A stretch of 57,422 nucleotides of DNA from Pseudomonas sp. RIT623 (GTDB lineage Bacteria; Pseudomonadota; Gammaproteobacteria; Pseudomonadales; Pseudomonadaceae). Shown here piece by piece: positions 50,189 to 57,422 of the stretch. Made by a program: the position numbers and the translations under genes. The stretch is taken from contig NZ_SOZA01000032.1 of assembly GCF_004519305.1 (NCBI RefSeq), positions 1 to 57,422 of the forward strand. The letters are read 5' to 3'. Within the stretch, counting starts at the first letter, position 1. The number at the start of each line of letters is the position of its first letter. Below the pieces are notes generated by a model. The model did no database searches. It saw nothing but the letters and a program-made list of their open reading frames with translations, and was not told the DNA's origin.

Positions 50189-50614
50189 ATGACGTATCAG
50201 ATGCAACTCAAGGACTTTCTCCGACGCTACTTCGGCGTGTTCATCGCTGCGTTTTTCGCCTCGATCATCGCCGTTGCCTGGACCTTTGCCCTGGCCTGGA
50301 GCACCTACTGCCGTAATTGTGCGCAGGATGGCCTGTTCCCCCTGGGCCTTTATGGCCTGTTTGCGTTGTTCGCCCTGGGCCATGGCGCCGTGGTGCGTGG
50401 GCGGGCCTGGGGTACCTGGCTGATCGCCGGCATGTGCATCGCGTGCATGCTGATCACCTTGCCCACCTATGGCCACAGGCCGAACCTGTTCATCTATACC
50501 GGCAGCCTGCTGGCGGCATTGGTGGCCTTGCTGCTGCTCAACAGCCAGCGCTATCGAGAGATGCGCAAGCGGCTGGCGGAGTATCGCCAGCAGCGGCGCC
50601 AGGCGCGTCGCTAG
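50189..50614 (+). CDS. four-helix membrane protein, immunity candidate 2
   Basis: A 141-residue paralogue of the preceding gene, three bases downstream. Helices are near 15-36, 48-68, 75-92 and 100-118. The sequences have diverged widely outside the shared N-terminal FLRRYF, central GHGAVVRG and the basic REMRKRLAEYRQQRR tail, so the duplication is not recent or has been under diversifying selection. The following 160 bases (50615-50774) contain only the hicA promoter and operator. Confidence 0.6.
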   Translation: MTYQMQLKDFLRRYFGVFIAAFFASIIAVAWTFALAWSTYCRNCAQDGLFPLGLYGLFALFALGHGAVVRGRAWGTWLIAGMCIACMLITLPTYGHRPNLFIYTGSLLAALVALLLLNSQRYREMRKRLAEYRQQRRQARR

Positions 50615-50713
50615 GGGCGGCAAGATCCCGCATTACTTCTCTGCTCCCGCCTCTGGCTCCCATCACCATACTTGCCCACGGATCGCCCGCTCGTCGCCGC
50701 AGTGGGTATGGTG

Positions 50714-50741
50714 TTGATAATGCTAAATTGGTGGTTATACT
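50714..50741 (+). promoter_or_regulatory. hicAB promoter
   Basis: TTGATA (50714-50719), a 16-base spacer and TATACT (50736-50741) match sigma-70 well. Transcription would begin near 50748, about 27 bases before hicA. Confidence 0.7.
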
Positions 50742-50751
50742 AACCACCAAT
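50727..50751. promoter_or_regulatory. perfect palindromic operator over the hicAB promoter
   Basis: ATTGGTGGTTA, three bases (TAC), then the exact reverse complement. The 25-base palindrome covers the -10 box and the start point, the expected place for repression by the HicB ribbon-helix-helix domain. Confidence 0.8.
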
Positions 50752-50774
50752 CGGCCAGCCCAAGGAATGGGTTC

Positions 50775-50966
50775 ATGAACAGCCGTGAAATGATTTCGGT
50801 GATCGAGGCGGATGGTTGGTACCTGGTGCGTTGCAAAGGCAGCCACCATCACTTCAAGCACCCTGACAAACCTGGGCTGGTAACCATCCCGCATCCGAAG
50901 AAGGACCTGCTGCCCGCCACCGCGGCCAGCATCCTGCGCCAGGCGCGGATCGTCTACGCCAGCTGA
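50775..50966 (+). CDS. hicA: HicA mRNA interferase toxin
   Basis: HicA is a ribosome-independent ribonuclease that cuts mRNA. The 63-residue protein has the double-stranded RNA-binding-like fold with the catalytic His in GSHHHFKHP (about residues 23-31) and the closing VTIPHPKKDLLPATAASILRQA. It is followed 17 bases later by hicB; toxin-first order is normal for HicAB. Confidence 0.95.
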   Translation: MNSREMISVIEADGWYLVRCKGSHHHFKHPDKPGLVTIPHPKKDLLPATAASILRQARIVYAS

Positions 50967-50983
50967 CGAGGAGGCTTAATCCC

Positions 50984-51397
50984 ATGTTGTTTCCCATCGC
51001 CATCCTTCCCGGTGACGACCAGTACGCCTGGGGCGTTGAAGTGCCGGACATCCCTGGCTGCTTTTCGGCGGGTGAAGACCTCGACAACGCCATCGCCATG
51101 GCCCGCGAGGCGATCGAGGGCCATCTCGAGCTGCTCGCCCAGGACCAGCAGGAGATCCCCAAGGCCGGCAAGGTCGCCGCGCATGCGGCCAATCCGGCCT
51201 ACGCCGGCTGCACCTGGGCGTTGATCGATATCGATATCACCCGCTACCTGGGCAAGGCCGAGAAGCTCAACATCACCCTGCCGGCCTACTTGCTCACCCG
51301 CATCGACAGCTACGTGCAGAACCACCCCGAACACAAGAGCCGCTCGGGCTTCCTGGCCGAGGCGGCGCTGAAGATCCTCCAGGGCGAGGGCAAGTAG
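50984..51397 (+). CDS. hicB: HicB antitoxin with RHH DNA-binding domain
   Basis: HicB neutralises HicA and represses the operon. The 137-residue protein has the HicB N-terminal domain (YAWGVEVPDIPGCFSAGEDLDNAIAMA) and a C-terminal ribbon-helix-helix (LNITLPAYLLTRIDSYVQNH, about 94-135). GAGGAGG precedes the ATG. Its stop (51395-51397) directly abuts the converging stop of the kinase gene, with no base between. Confidence 0.95.
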   Translation: MLFPIAILPGDDQYAWGVEVPDIPGCFSAGEDLDNAIAMAREAIEGHLELLAQDQQEIPKAGKVAAHAANPAYAGCTWALIDIDITRYLGKAEKLNITLPAYLLTRIDSYVQNHPEHKSRSGFLAEAALKILQGEGK

Positions 51398-52786
51398 TCA
51401 GGCCGGGCCACCGGCGGGCAGGCGCACGCTGACCCGCAGCCCACCGTCTGCGCGGTTGCGCAGCAGCAGTTCACCGCCATGGCTGGCGGCGATGCGTTGG
51501 GCAATGCTCAGCCCCAGGCCGTAACCGCCCGAGGCCTGGTTGCGCGAGCCTTCGCCACGCACGAACGGGTCGGTGACGGTCGCCAGCAAGCCCGGTGCGA
51601 TACCGGGGCCGCGGTCGTCGACGTGGATGCACAGCTCATGGCCGGTGCTTTCCAGGGTGACCGACACATCCTGGGCATAACGCAGGGCATTGACCAGCAG
51701 GTTCTGCAGGCAACGCTGCAGCAGCAGGGCGTCGACCCGTGCCTGGCCCGCCTGGCCATGAATGGGCAAGGGTTCCTCGATGCTGGCAAGGTCGGCGCAC
51801 AGCCGCGCCACCAGGCGGTCGAGATCGACCTGCTGCAGGTTCTGCTGCTCGCCCGCGCGCAGGTAGTCGAGCACCTGGCCGATCATGCCGTCCATCTGCG
51901 CGATATTGTGGCGCAGGCGCTCCTTGTGTTCGCCGTCCTCCAGCCGTTCCAGGCGCAGGCGCATGCGCGTCAGCGGGGTGCGCAGGTCGTGGGAAACGGC
52001 GGCGAGGAAGTAGGCCTTGTCGTTGACCATGCCGATCAGCCGTTGCTGCATGGCATTGAAGGCCTGGGCGGCCTGGCGCACTTCTTCCGGGCCATCCAGC
52101 GGCAGTGGCGGCTGCTCGAGGTTGTGGCCCAAGCCCCGGGCAGCATCGGCCAGGCGGCGCAATGGGCGCAGGCACAAGCGCACCGCCAGCAGGCACACCA
52201 GCAGCACGGCGACGATGCGCAAGGCATAGACCCGCAACAGGTAGTCGCTGATCAGCACCCAGGCCGACTCGCCGCTCCAGCCCTGCAGCTCCTGGCCATC
52301 GATGGTCAGCCAGTGGCCGTCGGCCAGGGGCACGGCGAATTCCAGGTGGGCCTGGGCGGTGCGCAGGCCGAACAGGCTACGCCAGACGATTGGCTGGCCC
52401 TGTTCGTCGCTGAGCTGCACCTTGAGCAAGCGGGCCTGTGGGTCGCGGCCCAGTTCGTAGGCCAGCGCCTGGTGCAGCAGCAGCTCGATCCGTCGATGGC
52501 CGCGGCGCTCGTCATGCTCGGCCGGCGGTACGGCTTCGGCGCAACGCACCTGGTAGTGACGGGGCAGCGCGAGCGCCGCGCCGTGGCAGTCGGCCTGGGC
52601 GATCAACGGCGCGCTGCGCGCCGCGATCAGCCGCACCGGCGCTTCCAGCACCTGGGCGAAACGCACATCGAACCAGATGCTGCTGGACAGCAACTGGATC
52701 ACCAGGGTGCCGCTGATCATGATCAGCAGCAACTGGCCGAACAGTGTGCGCGGCCACAGCCGGCGGAGCCAGCGCACCTCAGGCAC
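51398..52786 (-). CDS. EnvZ-type sensor histidine kinase
   Basis: A 462-residue inner-membrane kinase. Helices near 14-36 and 188-206 bracket a periplasmic sensor of about 150 residues. HAMP, HisKA (SHDLRTPLTRMRLRLERLE, phospho-His near 265) and ATPase domains follow (NLLVNALRYA, DDRGPGI, GGYGLGLSIAQR). The GTG start overlaps the end of the response regulator gene by 8 bases. The signal is unknown. The pair diverges from a TonB receptor gene, which may be its target. Confidence 0.9.
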   Translation of the reverse strand: MPEVRWLRRLWPRTLFGQLLLIMISGTLVIQLLSSSIWFDVRFAQVLEAPVRLIAARSAPLIAQADCHGAALALPRHYQVRCAEAVPPAEHDERRGHRRIELLLHQALAYELGRDPQARLLKVQLSDEQGQPIVWRSLFGLRTAQAHLEFAVPLADGHWLTIDGQELQGWSGESAWVLISDYLLRVYALRIVAVLLVCLLAVRLCLRPLRRLADAARGLGHNLEQPPLPLDGPEEVRQAAQAFNAMQQRLIGMVNDKAYFLAAVSHDLRTPLTRMRLRLERLEDGEHKERLRHNIAQMDGMIGQVLDYLRAGEQQNLQQVDLDRLVARLCADLASIEEPLPIHGQAGQARVDALLLQRCLQNLLVNALRYAQDVSVTLESTGHELCIHVDDRGPGIAPGLLATVTDPFVRGEGSRNQASGGYGLGLSIAQRIAASHGGELLLRNRADGGLRVSVRLPAGGPA

Positions 52787-53498
52787 CCAGGGCTTCGCGG
52801 GCCAGGCTCAGCAGGTAGCCTTCGTTGCGGATGGTGAGGATTTGCGCGCCCTGGCTGGAGGCGCGGCGCAATTGCTGGCGCAGGCGGCTGATGCACATGT
52901 CCACCGAACGGTCGTCGGGTAAATGCTCGCGGCCGAACGCGCTGCGCGTCAGTTGATCGCGCGAGACCACGCGGTTATTGGCCTCGAGCAGTTCGCGCAA
53001 GACCCGGTAGTCGGAGCGGGGCAGGGTCAGCGCCTGGCCGTCGGGGAGGGTGAGCAGGCGCTTGACGTGATCGAGGCGAAAGCCGGCGAACCGCTGGGGC
53101 TCCACCGCGGGCTCTTCCGACGCGGCCTCCAGGCGTTGCGGGCGGCGCAGCACGGCCTTGATTCGCGCCACCAGCTCACGGGGCTCGAAGGGCTTGGCCA
53201 GGTAATCGTCGGCACCCACCTCAAGGCCGATGATGCGGTCCAGGGTGCTGCCCTTGGCCGACAACATGATCACCGCCAGGCCGGGCTGGGCCTGCAACTG
53301 CCGGCACAGGCTCAGGCCGTCCTCGCCGGGCAGCATCAGGTCCAGCACCACCAGGTCCACGGCATGGCGCGCCAACTGCGCGCGCATCTGCTCGCCGTCG
53401 GCGGCGGCCAGGGCCTGGTAACCGGCATCGGCCAGGTAATCGCAGAGAAGTTCGCGAATCTCGTCGTCATCGTCGACGACCAGCAAGGTCGTGCTCAT
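52779..53498 (-). CDS. OmpR-family response regulator
   Basis: A 239-residue regulator with a receiver domain (DDDDEIRELL at about 8-17, phospho-Asp in LVVLDLMLPGEDG, Lys in YLAKPF) and a winged-helix DNA-binding domain (about 135-235, LTLPRSDYRVLRELLEANNRVVSRDQL). The ATG at 53498 gives the usual MSTTLLVVDDD start; a longer frame to 53573 is less likely. Three 10-base direct repeats about 40 bases upstream are a plausible binding site. Confidence 0.92.
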   Translation of the reverse strand: MSTTLLVVDDDDEIRELLCDYLADAGYQALAAADGEQMRAQLARHAVDLVVLDLMLPGEDGLSLCRQLQAQPGLAVIMLSAKGSTLDRIIGLEVGADDYLAKPFEPRELVARIKAVLRRPQRLEAASEEPAVEPQRFAGFRLDHVKRLLTLPDGQALTLPRSDYRVLRELLEANNRVVSRDQLTRSAFGREHLPDDRSVDMCISRLRQQLRRASSQGAQILTIRNEGYLLSLAREALGA

Positions 53499-53537
53499 GG
53501 TGCGGGGGTACCTGTGCAAGGGAGCGCTTGGCCGCTC

Positions 53538-53564
53538 ATTACGTTCGATTACATCCCCGTACAT
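53538..53564. promoter_or_regulatory. 10-base direct repeats, possible response-regulator site
   Basis: ATTACGT (53538), ATTACAT (53548) and GTACAT (53559) recur at close to one helical turn, as OmpR-family dimers prefer. They lie between the divergent regulator and TonB receptor genes. Confidence 0.45.
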
Positions 53565-53639
53565 GCCATCCATGGAGCCGAAGGGGCGGATGCCTAGAAT
53601 CGTAACAAAAAATCATCTGCGAATACGAAGCCTTCCCAA

Positions 53640-55934
53640 ATGGTACGACAGAGCATCATGACCGACGCATACCCCGTTCTCCGAGGCGGCAGTCGCCTCA
53701 CCCCGCTTGCCTTCTTCGTTGCCCTTGGGCTGTCATCCACCGCCACGGCTGCCAACCAGGCCGTGGAGCTGGATGCCACCACCATCGACAGCAGCGCCTT
53801 GCCGCTGGCCGACGACAGCGGCCAGATCGGCTACACCGTCGAAAGCACCCGCAGCTCGACCGGGCTGAAGCTGACGCCGCGCCAGACCCCGCAGTCAGTC
53901 ACCAGCATCACCCGCCAGCAGATGGACGACCGCGACATCCACACCATCGAACAGGCCTTGGACACCACGCCTGGGGTGAGCATGAGCAAGATGGAAGTGG
54001 GCGGGCGCACCGACTTCCGCGCCCGCGGCTATTCGATCAGCAACTGGAAGATCGACGGCTTGCAGTTCCCCGGCGGCTCGGACTTCAGTGGCGGCGGCAA
54101 CGCCCTGAACATGGACCTGTACGAGCGCATCGATATCGTGCGCGGCGCCAACGGCCTGCTCGGCGGTACCGGCGACCCGTCGGCCACGGTCAACCTGATC
54201 CGCAAGGCGCCGGGCAAGACCTTCGGCGGCAGCGCCTATGCCACCTACGGCAGTTGGGACAAGCGCCGCCTGGGCGCCGACCTGAACCTGCCGCTGAGCG
54301 AGGACGGTCGCCTGCGCTCGCGTTTCGTCATGACCCAGCAGGACGCCAACTCGTTCCGCGACAACCAGTCCGAGCGCTCCCGCGCGGCCCTGGCCAACTT
54401 CGAGTTCGACCTGGACGACGCCACCACCCTCGGCGCCGGCTACCAGTACGAATACAACAAGGTAGTCGGTGGCGGCTGGGGCGCCAACATCCCGATCTGG
54501 TACGGCGACGGCAGCAAGACCGACCTGCCGCGCAGCACCAACCTGGTGCCGAGCTGGAGCTTCGGCGAATACATCACCCGCACCACCTTCGGCTCGCTGG
54601 CGCACCGCTTCGACAACGACTGGAGCCTGGACCTCAAGGTCGCCCAGAGCAGCGGCGAGGCCCTCAACCATCGCGGCCTGGCCAAGGTCAACTCAGCTGG
54701 CCGTGGCGTCTACGGCGGCTATTGGGACCAGGATGGCAGCGGCGCGGTGCTCAACGGCCTGCACAGCTCCACCGACACCACCCAGCAATCGGCGCAGATC
54801 GACCTGTCCGGCCCGTTCCAACTGCTCGGCCGCACCCACCAGGCGATGGTCGGCTACAACGACAGCCGCACCGTGGCCTGGTCGCCGCAGTACAGCTGCA
54901 GCATGGTCGGTGGCGGCAAGACGGTGAACAGCGGCGTCGGTTGCCAGTTCCGCGCCAACAACGGCCTGGGCCTGAGCAACTGGCTCGACGGCGTGGATGA
55001 CGACTACGCCATGCTGGCCTCGAGAACCGGCCTGCACAGCAAGACCACCACCCGCCTGCAAGGGATGTATGCCGCCACCCGCCTGAGCCTCAGCGACCCG
55101 CTGTCGGTGATTCTTGGCGTGCGCAGCACCGACTACTCGGCCACCGCCCGCAACGTCAGCGGCGTGCGCAGCAACCAGCAGAACAATGGCATCGTCACCC
55201 CCTACATGGGCGTGGTCTACGACCTGAACGACACCTACTCGCTGTACGCCAGCTACACCGATATCTTCAACCCGCAGACCGAAGAGACCGCCAGCGGCAG
55301 CAAGGTCGAGCCAATCCGTGGGCAGAGCTACGAGAGCGGCATCAAGGGTGAATGGTTCGATGGCCGCCTGAACGCCTCCGCCGCCTACTTTCGCACCAAG
55401 CAGGAAAACAAGGCGGTCATGGACGGCGACCTGCTGACGCCGACCGGCGCCACCGCCTACAAGGCTGGTTCCGGCCAGGAAACCGACGGTATCGACCTGG
55501 AAGTGGCCGGCGCCCTGAGCCCCAACTGGAATGTCTACGCCGGCTATACCTACCTGCACTTCCGACGCCTGGACAGCGACGGGCGCAGCGACCCGTCGCA
55601 CCTGTTCAAGGCCTCGACCACCTATCGCCTGTCCGGCCCGCTGGAGCGCCTGACCCTGGGCGCTGGCGTTACCGCGCAGAGCAACATCCGCGCGATTTCC
55701 TCGCCGGCCGGCCAGCCGAGCAACGGCGTGAGCCGCAGTGCCAGCGATGTGAACTGGTCGGGCTACGCCATCTGGAACGCCATGGCCAAGTACCAGCTGA
55801 CCGACGACACCAGCGTCAGCCTCAACGCCAACAACCTTTTCGACAAGCACTACTACACCCGCTACGGGTTCTATGCCGGGGCGATCTACGGCGATCCGCG
55901 TAATCTGGCGTTGACGGTGAGTACGGCGTTTTGA
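53640..55934 (+). CDS. TonB-dependent siderophore receptor
   Basis: An outer-membrane receptor of up to 764 residues; an ATG six codons in (53658) is an equally good start. The signal peptide ends near TATAANQA. Before the plug (QTPQSVTSITRQQMDDR, from about 85) lies a stretch of about 45 residues, shorter than the signalling domain of FpvA-type transducers. The plug has DFRARGYSISNWKIDG and IDIVRGANGLLGGTGDPSATVN; the barrel ends in Phe (LALTVSTAF). It resembles ferric hydroxamate/pyoverdine-type receptors. It is divergent from the two-component system. Its 3' end overlaps the DUF3079-type gene on the other strand by 49 bases. Confidence 0.9.
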   Translation: MVRQSIMTDAYPVLRGGSRLTPLAFFVALGLSSTATAANQAVELDATTIDSSALPLADDSGQIGYTVESTRSSTGLKLTPRQTPQSVTSITRQQMDDRDIHTIEQALDTTPGVSMSKMEVGGRTDFRARGYSISNWKIDGLQFPGGSDFSGGGNALNMDLYERIDIVRGANGLLGGTGDPSATVNLIRKAPGKTFGGSAYATYGSWDKRRLGADLNLPLSEDGRLRSRFVMTQQDANSFRDNQSERSRAALANFEFDLDDATTLGAGYQYEYNKVVGGGWGANIPIWYGDGSKTDLPRSTNLVPSWSFGEYITRTTFGSLAHRFDNDWSLDLKVAQSSGEALNHRGLAKVNSAGRGVYGGYWDQDGSGAVLNGLHSSTDTTQQSAQIDLSGPFQLLGRTHQAMVGYNDSRTVAWSPQYSCSMVGGGKTVNSGVGCQFRANNGLGLSNWLDGVDDDYAMLASRTGLHSKTTTRLQGMYAATRLSLSDPLSVILGVRSTDYSATARNVSGVRSNQQNNGIVTPYMGVVYDLNDTYSLYASYTDIFNPQTEETASGSKVEPIRGQSYESGIKGEWFDGRLNASAAYFRTKQENKAVMDGDLLTPTGATAYKAGSGQETDGIDLEVAGALSPNWNVYAGYTYLHFRRLDSDGRSDPSHLFKASTTYRLSGPLERLTLGAGVTAQSNIRAISSPAGQPSNGVSRSASDVNWSGYAIWNAMAKYQLTDDTSVSLNANNLFDKHYYTRYGFYAGAIYGDPRNLALTVSTAF

Positions 55935-56143
55935 GCGCTGTTGGCTGGGAGATCCTGCGCTAGAGCTATCGGCTGATCCAGCCGCTCATCGAGCTGATCC
56001 CAATCCTCGCCGAACAGCTCCACCGGGTGCATGGTCCGCTCCGCGCCATTGCCGCAGGCCAGCGCCTTGGCCGGGCAGTACAGGTCGCAGCCCCAGCAGA
56101 TCCGTTCCGGGTGGCTGGGGTTGCTGGGAAATTTCTTGGCCAT
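55886..56143 (-). CDS. DUF3079-type small Cys-rich protein
   Basis: An 85-residue protein with an N-terminal cysteine cluster, CWGCDLYCPAKALACGNG (about residues 16-33), and HPVELFGEDW after it, matching my recollection of the DUF3079 family. The four cysteines suggest a metal or Fe-S site. Function is unknown. GGAGGGAG precedes the ATG. The last 16 codons overlap the end of the converging TonB receptor gene, so the C-terminal tail may be poorly conserved. It lies 78 bases after nirK on the same strand and may be co-transcribed. Confidence 0.82.
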   Translation of the reverse strand: MAKKFPSNPSHPERICWGCDLYCPAKALACGNGAERTMHPVELFGEDWDQLDERLDQPIALAQDLPANSAQNAVLTVNARLRGSP

Positions 56144-56221
56144 GGTCTCCCTCCATGAAGTGAGTGCCTGCGCTCAGGCTATGCCGCGCATGGCCAAGGG
56201 GCTTGACCGGGATCAATGCCG

Positions 56222-57373
56222 CTAGCGGATCGGCCCCGGTGCTTCCAGCTGGCTCATCAGGTCGTCATTCCACTGGCCCTCGACCTGCACATGCGCCGCC
56301 GCGCCGAGCATCACCGCCTCGATCAGGTTGTGGTTGAGGTAGGTGTACAACCCAGGCTGGCGGAAGGTGTATAACGCCGCCCCCGCCGCGCCACCAGGGA
56401 TGAACCAGGTTTCCAGGTTGCGTTGCGGCGGGTTGGCGAACTTGCCCGCCGCCCACACATAGTCGCCATGGCCGCCGATCAAGTGCGGGCGGGTGTCGCG
56501 GTTGGCCTGGGAATGGACGATCAGCACCGTCTCGCCGACCTTGGCGGTCAAAGCCTGCTTGCCGGTCAGCGCGCCGACGCTGCCGTTGAACACCACATGG
56601 CTGGGCACCAGGCCCTTCATCAGTTGGCTCATGTCGCCGAAGCTGGCCATGGGGTTGGCGTAGCGCTTGTACTTGCCGTCCTTGTCGCGGGGGATGTAGT
56701 AGTCCTGCTCGCCGATGTACCACACCTTGTCGTATTTCAGCGCCCGGCCCTCGGCATCCTTCAGGCCATCGCGCGGCAGCACCATGATCGCCCCGTTCAT
56801 GCCGCACACCACATGCCAGGGAATCATCGCCCCGCCCGGCGCGCAGTGGTACACGAACACCCCGGCACGGTCGGCCTTGAAGCGCAGCTTCACCTGCTCG
56901 CCGGGCTTCACATGGGTCAGCTCGCCGCCGCCCAGGGCGCCGGTGGCGGCATGGAAATCGATGTTGTGCATCATGCTGTTGCTGGCCGGGTTGACCAAGG
57001 TGAGCTCCACATAGTCGCCTTCGTGGACCACCAGCAACGGCCCCGGCACCGAGCCATTGAAGGTCATGGCATGGATGTAGGCCCCGGCCGTGTCGATGGC
57101 CAGCTCCTTCTCCTCGATGACCATGCGGAACTCGACGATCCGCGGCTTGCCCGGCGCCCGCTGGCTGTGGGCATGCACCTGCGGCGGCGGCACCAGCTCG
57201 ACGCTGACCCGTTCCAGCTTGGCCAGGTCCATGGCGGGGCCGGTGCTGGCAGCGGGGGCGGCGGTTGCGGCCTGGGCCAGGCCAGCGCCGAGCACCGAGG
57301 TGCCGACGCCCAGCAACACACTGCCGGCGAGCATGCCACGCCGGGTCAGGGCAACGCCTTCTTGCTCACTCAT
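56222..57373 (-). CDS. nirK: copper-containing nitrite reductase NirK
   Basis: NirK reduces nitrite to nitric oxide in the periplasm as a copper trimer. The 383-residue precursor has a Tat-type leader (TRRGMLAGSVLLGVG, cleaved near AQAA). Type 1 copper ligands are H136, C177, H187 and M192; type 2 ligands are H141, H176 and H348; the catalytic Asp139 lies in HNIDFH. All ligands are intact. AAGGAG precedes the ATG. No other denitrification gene is visible; the upstream control region is only partly in the window. Confidence 0.96.
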   Translation of the reverse strand: MSEQEGVALTRRGMLAGSVLLGVGTSVLGAGLAQAATAAPAASTGPAMDLAKLERVSVELVPPPQVHAHSQRAPGKPRIVEFRMVIEEKELAIDTAGAYIHAMTFNGSVPGPLLVVHEGDYVELTLVNPASNSMMHNIDFHAATGALGGGELTHVKPGEQVKLRFKADRAGVFVYHCAPGGAMIPWHVVCGMNGAIMVLPRDGLKDAEGRALKYDKVWYIGEQDYYIPRDKDGKYKRYANPMASFGDMSQLMKGLVPSHVVFNGSVGALTGKQALTAKVGETVLIVHSQANRDTRPHLIGGHGDYVWAAGKFANPPQRNLETWFIPGGAAGAALYTFRQPGLYTYLNHNLIEAVMLGAAAHVQVEGQWNDDLMSQLEAPGPIR

Positions 57374-57422
57374 GGGGCTTCTCCTTAAGTCGACGGGAAT
57401 CGTCGGGCACAGGAATAGCCGC

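Overview
The window looks like chromosome of a Pseudomonas of the putida group. The inference rests on GC-rich coding sequence with strong C/G third positions, the local order fdhD / LysM-BON / yrfG / nudE / cysQ / DctBD-type regulators / aguA / TonB receptor / OprD-family porin / glutamate-synthase-like gene, and many Pseudomonas-type REP hairpins. No search could be run, so the species is not fixed. No tRNA, rRNA, CRISPR array, integrase, transposase or phage gene was seen.

Layout. Bases 17-11851 hold housekeeping and nitrogen/carbon genes: fdhD (-), a Kbp-like BON-LysM protein (+), the nucleotidase yrfG (-), nudE-cysQ (+), a leftward operon of a DctB/DctD-type two-component system with a translationally coupled thioesterase, a three-domain kinase / M23-like / class III aminotransferase fusion (+), and agmatine deiminase aguA (+). 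Bases 12036-18036 hold a small ORF, a catecholate-type TonB receptor (-) with a Fur-like box and a possible decayed second 3' end behind it, an OprD-family porin (+), and an FMN glutamate-synthase-like protein (-).

Bases 18238-48613 are a complete HSI-I-like type VI secretion system (T6SS) in two divergent arms around a 397-bp regulatory gap (30918-31314). Leftward: tssA, tssB, tssC, hcp, tae4, tai4-like, tssE, tssF, tssG, clpV, vgrG. Rightward: fha, tssJ, tssK, tssL, tssM, tagF, pppA, ppkA, tagT, tagS, tagR, tagQ. The order matches Pseudomonas aeruginosa HSI-I except that a peptidoglycan amidase effector (Tae4) and a lipoprotein immunity candidate sit where tagJ would be. The threonine phosphorylation pathway (PpkA/PppA/Fha, TagQRST, TagF) is complete, so firing is probably controlled after translation. 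No PAAR gene or VgrG-linked cargo is visible.

Right of the T6SS (48867-50614) lies a three-gene operon: a 300-residue protein with glycine-rich membrane hairpins followed by two tandem, mutually related four-helix membrane proteins. It looks like a pore-forming toxin with duplicated immunity genes and is the best candidate for an undescribed system. Then come a hicAB toxin-antitoxin pair with a perfect operator over its promoter, an OmpR/EnvZ-type two-component system divergent from a second TonB siderophore receptor, a small Cys-rich DUF3079-type protein, and a copper nitrite reductase (nirK) at the right edge.

REP hairpins recur between genes (1465, 3676, 14616, 18154, 27683, 34595, 48627, 48725). 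One REP half-unit is embedded in frame in tagF.
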